DNA of 5,486 nt from Candidatus Bathyarchaeota archaeon (GTDB lineage Archaea; Thermoproteota; Bathyarchaeia; Bathyarchaeales; Bathyarchaeaceae), in the NCBI GenBank assembly GCA_030669695.1, contig DAOVDC010000058.1, positions 1-5,486 on the forward strand, in the 5' to 3' direction. Of the stretch, positions 1 through 4,968 are shown piece after piece. Position 1 is the stretch's first letter. Each line of letters begins with the position of its first letter. A program made the translations under genes and the position numbers. Below the pieces are notes generated by a model. That model searched no databases. It saw only the letters and a list, made by a program, of their open reading frames with translations, and had not been told where the DNA came from.

Positions 1-12
1 GCATTCGACTAA

Positions 13-20
13 TTTAAGTA
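13..20 (+). promoter_or_regulatory. Candidate TATA box for the dUTPase gene
   Basis: The sequence TTTAAGTA lies in an AT-rich stretch. Its centre is about 25 bp upstream of position 42, which would give a short 5' leader of about 14 nt before the TTG start at 56. The same octamer recurs at 3552-3559 ahead of the methyltransferase gene, also at promoter distance. No clear BRE is visible, so this is a positional inference. Confidence 0.4.
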
Positions 21-55
21 AGAACATGTATTTCTACTAATGCTAGGAATTTCCC

Positions 56-499
56 TTGACCATTCTTTCCGACAAGGAAATACTTGAACACATTAGAAAC
101 GGTGAGATGAATATTGTACCGTTTGAACTTTCTTGCCTTAACCCCGCCGGTTATGACTTGAGATCTGCTAATGAACTGACAATAAAACCGAAAAAGTATA
201 AACTGACAGCCACTTTGGAAAGGATTGAGTTAGGCCTAAAATTAACAGCTTTTCTTCATGTACGTTCTTCACTTGCACGAGAAGGTGTTATTGGAAGTTT
301 CGCGGCTGTTGACCCAGGATTTCGTGGGCAACTTACACTCAATCTTCATAACGATGGACAGAATGCTGTTATAATACGTAAAGGGGAACCAATAGTTCAA
401 ATTGTGTTCCACAAGCTCGGAAATACGGCGACCAAAGGCTACAGTGGAGCATATCAAAATAGTAAGGGAATCGTAAAAAGCAAGAGAAGCCAGCTATAG
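56..499 (+). CDS. dut: Archaeal-type dUTPase (dCTP deaminase-like fold)
   Basis: Probable deoxyuridine 5'-triphosphate nucleotidohydrolase, a cytosolic enzyme that hydrolyses dUTP to dUMP and PPi. It keeps uracil out of DNA and supplies dUMP for dTMP synthesis. Motifs seen: PAGYDLR (residues 30-36), TLERIEL (53-59), RSSLAREGV (70-78), GSFAAVDPGFRG (80-91) with the conserved Asp86, GEPIVQIVF (110-118), and a C-terminal GYSGAYQNSKG (128-138) that should close over the nucleotide. The RSSLAREGVIGSF-VDPG pattern is that of the short archaeal dUTPase subfamily as I remember it from Pyrococcus. In true dCTP deaminases the strand after PGxxG carries a catalytic Glu (TLEL); here it is Asn96 (TLNL), which argues against deamination. 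The 147 aa are slightly short because the region after YDLR (about 37-42) is trimmed. The TTG start gives the family-typical MTILSDKEI beginning, and a weak TAGGAA lies upstream at 44-49. It converges on the SRP RNA gene 19 nt away. Confidence 0.9.
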   Translation: MTILSDKEILEHIRNGEMNIVPFELSCLNPAGYDLRSANELTIKPKKYKLTATLERIELGLKLTAFLHVRSSLAREGVIGSFAAVDPGFRGQLTLNLHNDGQNAVIIRKGEPIVQIVFHKLGNTATKGYSGAYQNSKGIVKSKRSQL

Positions 500-518
500 A
501 CGACCGCAAACCAATCTT

Positions 519-839
519 TTGACGGCGAGTCACCGAGGCTCGACGCCCAGTTTTCACCAAGCCCCTCAACCTCTTTACTCCTACCCGCGATCCCTCGAGC
601 GCTGCACGTCCAAGCTTAGGTTGCTCCCTCCCGGGCCTGGCCAGGTTCACCTGGTGAACGTATTTGACAGCCTCCCTACGAAGGCTACCCCACGACCGCC
701 AGCCCCAAGGGACGGATACTCACGGCCAGAAGGCTGAGATTCCTGATGATCTTTGGCACCTTACCTCAGCAGTCAGCCCGTCGTATAGAGGGTTTACGGT
801 TCAGGGGACCCCTAGCCCCCCGCCTAGACCCGCCGCCAA
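519..839 (-). ncRNA. ffs: Archaeal signal recognition particle (7S/SRP) RNA
   Basis: This is the RNA scaffold of SRP, which binds SRP19 and SRP54 and targets membrane and secreted proteins co-translationally. Read on the minus strand it starts UUGGCGGCGGG (839-829) and ends CUCGCCGUCAA (529-519). These ends form an uninterrupted 11-bp terminal helix with two G-U pairs, the archaeal helix 1. The 5' domain reads UCUAGGCGGGGGGCUAGG, then CCCCUGAACCGUAAACC, matching the archaeal helix 2-4 region. Domain IV (helix 8) reads GGCCAGGCCC, a GGGA tetraloop (632-629), then GGGAGCAACC, which is the SRP54-binding site. About 321 nt is the normal archaeal size. The locus is much more GC-rich than the flanking DNA, and open frames across it are spurious. 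The nearest downstream minus-strand T-run is TTTTT at 479-475 inside dut, so termination may occur there, followed by 3' trimming. Confidence 0.96.
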
Positions 840-861
840 GAGAATTCATAACTTTCAATAG

Positions 862-874
862 TATAAAGGTTTAT
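862..874 (-). promoter_or_regulatory. TATA box and BRE of the SRP RNA gene
   Basis: On the minus strand the sequence reads ATAAACC followed by TTTATA (867-862). The TATA centre lies about 25 nt upstream of the RNA 5' end deduced independently from the terminal helix (839). The purine/A-rich element just upstream fits an archaeal BRE. Agreement between the structural 5' end and the promoter distance makes this call fairly strong. Confidence 0.75.
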
Positions 875-897
875 CACTGCTCAAGTACAGTAATGTC

Positions 898-905
898 TTT
901 TTAAG
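898..905 (+). promoter_or_regulatory. Weak candidate TATA box for the HAD-polyprenol kinase gene
   Basis: TTTTTAAG sits where a TATA box would place transcription start near 927, leaving a leader of about 25 nt that contains the GAGG ribosome binding site at 941-944. The 842-952 spacer thus serves two divergent units: the SRP RNA leftward and the fusion gene rightward. The match is weak and rests mainly on position. Confidence 0.3.
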
Positions 906-952
906 AAAGTTATTCAAAGCAATAGATCACATTATCAGAAGAGGCAACACTA

Positions 953-2218
953 GTGGTCACCACCAAAGCTAGCGAAGCAAAGCGTAACCGATTAGTCGTT
1001 TTCGATGTTGAAGGAGTGTTATTTCCAAAGGGGCGTTTCCTATTCCTTGATGCGGCGAAGAAGCTGAGTTTCTGGGGATTTTTAAAGATTCTTGTAATAG
1101 GTTTTCTCTACCAAACTGGTCTATTATCGCTTGAATCTGCACTTAGAAAAATCTTTGTGTTTTATCAAGGATTCCTGATGGACGACCTCTTTCGACTTTT
1201 CAAAGAGGTCCCATTGATGCCGGGTGCAAAATATGTTTTCGAAATGCTGAATAAAGCCGGGTATAAAACAGCACTCATAAGTTCAGGGCTCCCCACGCTT
1301 TTAGTTGAAGACCTAGCGACTAGGCTAAACGCAGACTACGCATTCGGCTTTGAGTTAAAAGCAATTAACGGCCGTTTGACAGGCGAGATTGAGGGCGACG
1401 TACTAAAGCCGGATGGCAAAGCATATGTTTTGAGAAAAATTCTTCATAAAGAGGGGTTATCATCACAAGACTGCGTTGTGGTTGCAGACGACAGGAACAA
1501 TTTGTCGATGTTTCCACTAAGCAGTGTAAGAATTGGCTACAACCCCGACTTCGTTTTGACCGTTGAATCAGACTACGTCGTCAGAGATGACTTGTCTAAC
1601 ATCATTCCAATTATAAACGAAAAAGCATCGCAAGTTTCTCGTCCGACATTCTCAAGAAATGAGGTTATTCGTGTAGCAATTCATATGAGTGGATTTTTGG
1701 TGCCATTTGTTTGCATGTACCTTTTAGGAACATTTTTAGTTTCTTTCGTGATATTTCTCACAACTTTGTTTTTCACGGCGTCTGAACTCCTCAGACTGCA
1801 AGGAATCAGTTTTCCCATATTTTCCACAATCACTTGGACAGCCGCAAAAAAATCCGAGTTCTACGAATTTGCAACTGCCCCAATCTTATTTGCCATAGGC
1901 ATAGTGTTCTCGCTTACTTTCTTCCCTGAACCCGCAAACTACGCGTCTGTTGCAATACTAACTTTAGGCGACAGCTTTGCCTCCATTTTTGGCAAAAAAT
2001 TTGGAAGAACCTTGTTTCCTTTTAACAAAGGACAGCATATGGAAGGCTCAGTTTTCGGCTTCCTGTTTGCCTTTATTGGCGCTCTATTCTTCGTAAGCCC
2101 GGTTCAAGCATTCATAGGCGCAGCCACGGCAATGTTAGTGGGCTGTCTGCCCCTACCAGTTGATGACAACCTAACAATACCTATCGCTGCTGGGCTAGTG
2201 TTAACGATGATTCTATAA
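953..2218 (+). CDS. HAD phosphatase-like domain fused to polyprenol/dolichol kinase-like membrane domain
   Basis: A 421-aa two-domain protein. Residues about 13-222 are HAD subfamily IB (SerB-like): motif I DVEG (nucleophile Asp18, with Glu20 at the usual +2 Asp), motif II ISSG (109-112), motif III Lys152 in LKPDGK, and motif IV VADDRNN (177-183). The last has Asn183 where GDGxND enzymes have Asp. A hydrophobic stretch at 38-60 falls in the cap region. Residues about 236-421 form a multi-helix membrane domain of the SEC59/VTE5 family of CTP-dependent dolichol, phytol and polyprenol kinases: LGDSFASIFGKKFGR (338-352), NKGQHMEGS (358-366), and DDNLTIPI (404-411). The expected role is CTP-dependent phosphorylation of a polyprenol or geranylgeraniol-type alcohol at the membrane, for example to supply dolichyl phosphate for glycosylation. 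The HAD substrate is unknown; it could be a lipid phosphate or a small phosphoester. The GTG start has GAGG at 941-944. It is monocistronic, and the next gene is convergent. Confidence 0.85.
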   Translation: MVTTKASEAKRNRLVVFDVEGVLFPKGRFLFLDAAKKLSFWGFLKILVIGFLYQTGLLSLESALRKIFVFYQGFLMDDLFRLFKEVPLMPGAKYVFEMLNKAGYKTALISSGLPTLLVEDLATRLNADYAFGFELKAINGRLTGEIEGDVLKPDGKAYVLRKILHKEGLSSQDCVVVADDRNNLSMFPLSSVRIGYNPDFVLTVESDYVVRDDLSNIIPIINEKASQVSRPTFSRNEVIRVAIHMSGFLVPFVCMYLLGTFLVSFVIFLTTLFFTASELLRLQGISFPIFSTITWTAAKKSEFYEFATAPILFAIGIVFSLTFFPEPANYASVAILTLGDSFASIFGKKFGRTLFPFNKGQHMEGSVFGFLFAFIGALFFVSPVQAFIGAATAMLVGCLPLPVDDNLTIPIAAGLVLTMIL

Positions 2219-2256
2219 ACAGGCAAGGGGGGCAAAAAGCTGAAGCTACATAATGT

Positions 2257-2283
2257 TCCGAGTTTCAAATTGGAAACTCTGGA
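2257..2283. terminator. Hairpin between convergent genes, possible bidirectional terminator
   Basis: GAGTTTC (2260-2266) pairs perfectly with GAAACTC (2273-2279) around a 6-nt loop. With one bulged T at 2280, TCC (2257-2259) also pairs with GGA (2281-2283). It lies in the 79-nt gap between two convergent stop codons, where either transcript could end. No strong T-run follows on either strand, so terminator function is inferred from position. It could instead only stabilise 3' ends. Confidence 0.4.
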
Positions 2284-2297
2284 GCTGCGGGTAATGT

Positions 2298-2588
2298 CTA
2301 TGCTTGTTTTCTTGTTTTAAGCCATCTAAATGCAACTGCGACTGGAACAGTGATGATCAGAGACCAAAATGCAGTGTCTAATGCAAATGATTGCCAAGAG
2401 AAAGAATAAGTTGTAGGGCTACTTGGATAGACTATGTATAATTCTCTATACCACCTTAAAGGAAAACCGTAACCGGTTATGGATTGTTCTGGTAGAGACA
2501 AATCTTGTTTGTAAAATCCTGAAATTAACGTAGCAATGGAACCAGATGAGAGAATTACAAGGACAATCAAAACATGTTTTCTTTTCAT
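2298..2588 (-). CDS. Small two-helix membrane protein of unknown function
   Basis: A 96-aa protein with a short basic N-terminus (MKRKH), a first hydrophobic helix at about residues 5-24, a 40-residue loop, a second helix at about 67-87, and a basic tail (RWLKTRKQA). The loop is rich in aromatics, Pro, Gly and Ser and contains ITGYGFPLRWY (37-47) and YPSSPTTYSFSWQSFALD (54-71). These look like conserved features of small archaeal membrane proteins I have seen annotated only as hypothetical. By the positive-inside rule both termini should be cytoplasmic and the loop outside. The start is supported by AAGGA (minus strand, 2599-2595) 6 nt upstream of ATG and by a TATA box at 2637-2649. It is divergent from the next gene and convergent with the fusion gene, so it is probably transcribed alone. 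No function can be assigned. Confidence 0.8.
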   Translation of the reverse strand: MKRKHVLIVLVILSSGSIATLISGFYKQDLSLPEQSITGYGFPLRWYRELYIVYPSSPTTYSFSWQSFALDTAFWSLIITVPVAVAFRWLKTRKQA

Positions 2589-2636
2589 ATCATGTCCTTC
2601 ATTGTGTCTGATGCTTCGGTTTTATGAGTTTCTGAG

Positions 2637-2649
2637 TTTATACTTTATA
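2637..2649 (-). promoter_or_regulatory. TATA region of the small membrane protein gene
   Basis: On the minus strand two TATAAA boxes occur almost in tandem (2649-2644 and 2642-2637). The nearer one would place transcription start near 2615, leaving a leader of about 27 nt containing the AAGGA ribosome binding site. It lies only 13 bp from a second TATA box pointing the other way, so the spacer is a compact divergent promoter. Confidence 0.55.
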
Positions 2650-2662
2650 ATAAGGTTGAGAT

Positions 2663-2670
2663 TTTATAAA
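2663..2670 (+). promoter_or_regulatory. TATA box for the rightward small gene
   Basis: TTTATAAA is a good archaeal TATA box. About 25 bp downstream (near 2692) would be the transcript start, just before GAGGT (2694-2698) and ATG at 2707. The regular TATA-leader-RBS-ATG spacing is the main reason for choosing ATG 2707 as the start of the following gene, even though that ATG is out of frame with most of it. Confidence 0.55.
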
Positions 2671-2693
2671 CTTAGAAAGTTGATTTACATGTT

Positions 2694-2698
2694 GAGGT
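2694..2698 (+). promoter_or_regulatory. Ribosome binding site pointing to ATG 2707
   Basis: GAGGT lies 8 nt upstream of ATG 2707. It decides the start of the next gene: the long reading frame has no ATG, GTG or TTG after its upstream TGA (2708-2710), and this site is too far (18 nt) from the in-frame ATT at 2717. Confidence 0.55.
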
Positions 2699-2706
2699 AG
2701 CTTGTT

Positions 2707-2926
2707 ATGACTTGCTATTTTAGGCATATTTTTCAAGAAAGCCGGAATAGAAGTTACAAAGGAAAACAGGCGAGAAATAGACAGCGTCATTCACGACCTT
2801 GTAGGTGTAGAGTATAAGAATTGCCCAGCTGCTTGGAAAGAAGTAAAGAAGAGAATAGCAGAGGATGAAGAAAGCTTCGTTTCTGAGCTGAAAGAAACAC
2901 TGACTAAGCATATGAGGCTAATTTAG
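2707..2926 (+). pseudogene. Small charged protein of unknown function, apparent +1 frameshift near its start
   Basis: From about 2717 to the TAG at 2924-2926 the frame encodes a convincing helical, charged protein: LGIFFKKAGIEVTKENRRE, then IDSVIHDLVGVEYKNCPAAW, then KEVKKRIAEDEESFVSELKE. It looks like a small conserved archaeal protein, but I cannot name a family. This frame has no standard start after the TGA at 2708-2710. The well-placed ATG at 2707, with GAGGT and a TATA box upstream, is one base out of frame. Skipping a single base between about 2710 and 2735, for example one T of the TTTT run at 2718-2721, gives a 72-aa protein beginning MTCYLGIFFKKAG. It could be a decayed gene, a sequencing error, a non-standard ATT start, or programmed +1 frameshifting. 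Possible extra C-terminal coding follows in another frame. The opposite-strand frame over 2720-2911 is a shadow. Confidence 0.6.
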
Positions 2927-3002
2927 AATATGCCATCCCTGTATAGAGCGACTGGAGGAAACAGAGAAGCAGAAGCGAGAATACAGAAAGTGTAAAAGCT
3001 AA
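2922..3002 (+). other. Possible out-of-frame C-terminal tail with CxxC motif
   Basis: Directly after the TAG that ends the preceding frame, the next frame reads ICHPCIERLEETEKQKREYR followed by KCKS and TAA. A CxxC pair, then an E/K-rich helix ending in another Cys, looks like real protein rather than noise. It has no start codon of its own. Removing one T from the TTT at 2922-2924 would join it to the upstream protein, giving an additional 20-odd residues. A competing reading is a 21-residue frame from ATG 2930 to TAA 2995, which looks less protein-like. This is suggestive only. Confidence 0.25.
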
Positions 3003-3040
3003 TAAATTCCTTGGTAGAAGATTAACACAAGGGGAGAGCC

Positions 3041-3482
3041 ATGCCCAAAATTCTCATTGTGTATTATAGCCATACTGGAAACACTGAGAAGATGGCTGAA
3101 GCCATAGCAGAAGGAGCTAGAACGGTTCAAGAAGTCGAGGTAGAATTGAAACGTTACGAATCACCTTGGAGCTTAGTTAATTTCGATGCGGTATTGATTG
3201 GAGCCCCAACCTATCATCATAACATGACTAGTAACACTAAGAATTTTCTTGAGCAAGTCGCTTTTCAAAGTCAACTTAAAGGACAAGATTGGAGCAGCGT
3301 TTGGATCTTATGGCTGGAGCGGCGAGGCACCAAGATTGGTTCTTGAAATAATGGAAAACAAATTTGAAATGGCAGTCCTAAAACCACCATTACTTATTAA
3401 GTATACGCCTGATGAAAAGGGTTTAGAAGGATGCCGTAAGTTAGGAAAAAATGTTGCTGAACAAATCCTAAAATCCTCCTAA
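3041..3482 (+). pseudogene. FprA-type flavodoxin, split by a +1 frameshift
   Basis: An FMN-binding electron carrier resembling the C-terminal flavodoxin domain of A-type flavoproteins (FprA), here as a stand-alone protein of about 146 aa once the frame is restored. The first frame (3041 onward) gives KILIVYYSHTGNTEKMA, where SHTGNT (residues 10-15) is the FMN-phosphate loop, then GAPTYHHNMT, the first flavin-ring loop. The second frame, read from about 3264-3285 to the TAA at 3480-3482, supplies KIGAAFGSYGWSGEAPRL, the second flavin loop typical of FprA, then KYTPDE and a closing helix. Dropping one base somewhere between 3262 and 3284 joins the halves without loss. Dropping a T at 3262-3265 yields FKVNLKDKIGAA, while dropping C3284 yields FQSQLKGKIGAA, closer to the usual LKGK. 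GGGGAG (3031-3036) precedes ATG 3041. Either a recent inactivation, a sequencing error, or recoding. Confidence 0.85.
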
Positions 3483-3512
3483 GTTATTCCGTGGTCTTAT
3501 GCACGCGCACAT

Positions 3513-3530
3513 GGTGAGCCCGGGCGCACC
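3513..3530. repeat. GC-rich imperfect palindrome upstream of the methyltransferase
   Basis: GGTGAGCCCGGGCGCACC is an 18-bp palindrome with one mismatched pair (A3517 against G3526). It stands out as a GC-rich island (about 3500-3530, including GCACGCGCAC at 3501-3510) in AT-rich DNA. It could be a hairpin ending flavodoxin transcription, an operator, or an insertion junction. I tested it as a tRNA fragment and found no T-arm or anticodon stem. Confidence 0.45.
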
Positions 3531-3551
3531 TTGACTGCTTTCTCTCTTAGA

Positions 3552-3559
3552 TTTAAGTA
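3552..3559 (+). promoter_or_regulatory. Candidate TATA box for the restriction-modification genes
   Basis: TTTAAGTA, identical to the octamer at 13-20, would start transcription near 3581 and leave a leader of 19-28 nt before the GTG 3600 or ATG 3609 start. A single promoter here could serve both the methyltransferase and the gene that follows it after 13 bp. Confidence 0.4.
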
Positions 3560-3583
3560 TCACTTATTAGATATTGAACTCAA

Positions 3584-3601
3584 ACGATAGTGGATTATCG
3601 T
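3584..3601. promoter_or_regulatory. Inverted repeat at the predicted transcription start (possible operator)
   Basis: ACGATA (3584-3589) and TATCGT (3596-3601) are perfect 6-bp inverted arms around a 6-bp spacer. The repeat begins at the predicted transcription start of the methyltransferase and overlaps the upstream GTG candidate start. That position would suit autoregulation, common in restriction-modification systems, but a 6-bp repeat can arise by chance. Confidence 0.3.
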
Positions 3602-3608
3602 GGGCGTG

Positions 3609-4955
3609 ATGGCAAGAGCTCAAATGAAGGGCCAAGTTCTTACTCCTCCACATGTAGCAGAAATTATGATAGAGAAGCTTTTCCATAAGAGGCCCCCAGG
3701 ACCAAATGATCGGGTTCTGGACCCTGGATGCGGCGATGGCGCGTTTATCAAAGGCATTCTGGAATGGTGTCAGAAAATTGGGATAAAATATCCACAAATA
3801 ACTGGTGTGGAGTCTGACCCTCAACTCTTCCGAAGAGCACGAGAGTCTTTTGGAGATTACGAAACAGTGACCTTGATAAACAAAGATTTCCTTTTGAATG
3901 AATTTGGTGCCTATAGTTTTATTATTGGTAATCCTCCTTACGTTCGTGTTGAAAATATAGAGGAATCAAAAAAGACGATCTATCGAACAAAATTCAGCAC
4001 GGCAAAGAATCGCTTTGATCTCTACATTCTCTTCTTCGAGAAGGCGCTTAGATGTTTAGCCCCTTCAGGTCGGCTAGTATTCATAACTCCTGAAAAATTC
4101 GAGTACACTCTCACAACTAAACCTCTTCGGGCTCTTATGACAAGTTATCAAGTAGCAGAAATCCATCATCTCAAAGAGGATGTTTTTAGAGGATATGTAG
4201 CTTATCCTACAATCACGACAATCGACGATGGTACAAGAAAAGCAACGACGACAATTATCTATCGAGATGGTGCAAAGGCCAGTGTCATGCTTCCATCAGA
4301 CGGTTCTCCATGGATTTCAACAATTCGAGGTTCAATCTCCCCATTGAAAACGGAAATGCGTCTAGGAGATATATGTCTGCGCATTAGTTGTGGTGTAGCC
4401 ACTGGTAGAGACAGCATCTTCGTTATTCCTGCAGATGAAGTTCCAGAAGGCTTGAAACCTTTCTCACATCCTACAATCAGCGGAAAACAAATCACATCCG
4501 AAGGTGTTACGGTTTCTGATAGAATACTTGTCCCTTACGACAGATGTGGCCGCTTAATACCTGAGGAAATGCTCGGGGAACTTAGAGATTATCTTCTTAA
4601 TTACAAGGAAAATCTTACATCCAGATATTGTGTGGTAAAAGGAAAACGTAGATGGTATGCCTTTCATGAAAATCCCCCAATGAAAGACATTCTTCAACCA
4701 AAAATCCTTTGTAAGGACATCACAAAAGAGCCTCTATTCTCGCTAGATAGGGAAGGCGATATAGTGCCTAGACACAGTGTGTATTACTTTGCACCCAAGA
4801 ATCCAAAAATCTTGTCTAGTCTATTTGATTACCTAAGCAGTGAAACGGCTAGAAACTGGCTGCTATTAAATTGTCAACGTGCTGCCAATAATTTCATTCG
4901 GGTGCAGTCGAACACGCTCAAAAAGCTACCTGTTCCTCAAAATTTAAACTTCTAA
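3609..4955 (+). CDS. N6-adenine DNA methyltransferase, TaqI-like (gamma class, type II)
   Basis: Transfers a methyl group from S-adenosylmethionine to the N6 of adenine in a specific DNA site, protecting it from a partner nuclease. Numbering from GTG 3600 (451 aa): motif X VLTPPHVAEIM (13-23), motif I LDPGCGDGAF (40-49, SAM binding), motif II acidic residue in GVESDP (69-74), motif III NKDF (94-97), catalytic motif IV NPPY (111-114), RFDLYILFFEKAL (138-150), and GRLVFITPEKF (157-167). Residues about 250-451 form a TaqI-like target recognition domain ending in LKKLPVP (440-446). N-terminal catalysis with C-terminal recognition is the gamma arrangement. ATG 3609 is preferred; GTG 3600 and GTG 3606 are also in frame, and none has a clear RBS, consistent with a short or leaderless transcript. 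The next gene starts 13 bp after the stop. The recognition site cannot be read from sequence. Confidence 0.92.
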   Translation: MARAQMKGQVLTPPHVAEIMIEKLFHKRPPGPNDRVLDPGCGDGAFIKGILEWCQKIGIKYPQITGVESDPQLFRRARESFGDYETVTLINKDFLLNEFGAYSFIIGNPPYVRVENIEESKKTIYRTKFSTAKNRFDLYILFFEKALRCLAPSGRLVFITPEKFEYTLTTKPLRALMTSYQVAEIHHLKEDVFRGYVAYPTITTIDDGTRKATTTIIYRDGAKASVMLPSDGSPWISTIRGSISPLKTEMRLGDICLRISCGVATGRDSIFVIPADEVPEGLKPFSHPTISGKQITSEGVTVSDRILVPYDRCGRLIPEEMLGELRDYLLNYKENLTSRYCVVKGKRRWYAFHENPPMKDILQPKILCKDITKEPLFSLDREGDIVPRHSVYYFAPKNPKILSSLFDYLSSETARNWLLLNCQRAANNFIRVQSNTLKKLPVPQNLNF

Positions 4956-4956
4956 T

Positions 4957-4960
4957 GGAG
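4957..4960 (+). promoter_or_regulatory. Ribosome binding site deciding the TTG start at 4969
   Basis: GGAG lies 8 nt upstream of TTG 4969, just past the methyltransferase stop. The nearby ATG 4955 overlaps this site and hits a stop after five codons, so TTG 4969 is the only sensible start of the long open frame that follows. Confidence 0.65.
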
Positions 4961-4968
4961 ATTCCAAG

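Noticed and set aside
369..861. Open frames on both strands across the GC-rich region (for example 519-737 and 664-861 plus, 369-650 minus)
   Set aside because: They cover the SRP RNA gene; their Pro/Arg/Ser-rich translations reflect GC-rich structured RNA and they lack ribosome binding sites.
2720..2911. Minus-strand open frame of 63 codons
   Set aside because: It is antisense to a frame on the plus strand with much better protein character and has no promoter or RBS; its Phe/Leu-rich product mirrors Lys/Glu-rich codons.
3498..3560. Possible tRNA fragment or attachment site around the GC-rich island
   Set aside because: Neither strand contains a T-arm, an anticodon stem or a matching acceptor, and no second copy is present in the window.
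3567..3824. Minus-strand open frame overlapping the methyltransferase start
   Set aside because: It opposes conserved methyltransferase motifs X and I and shows no recognisable domain.
4259..4495. Minus-strand open frame within the methyltransferase
   Set aside because: It lies wholly inside the methyltransferase target recognition domain, with no supporting signals.
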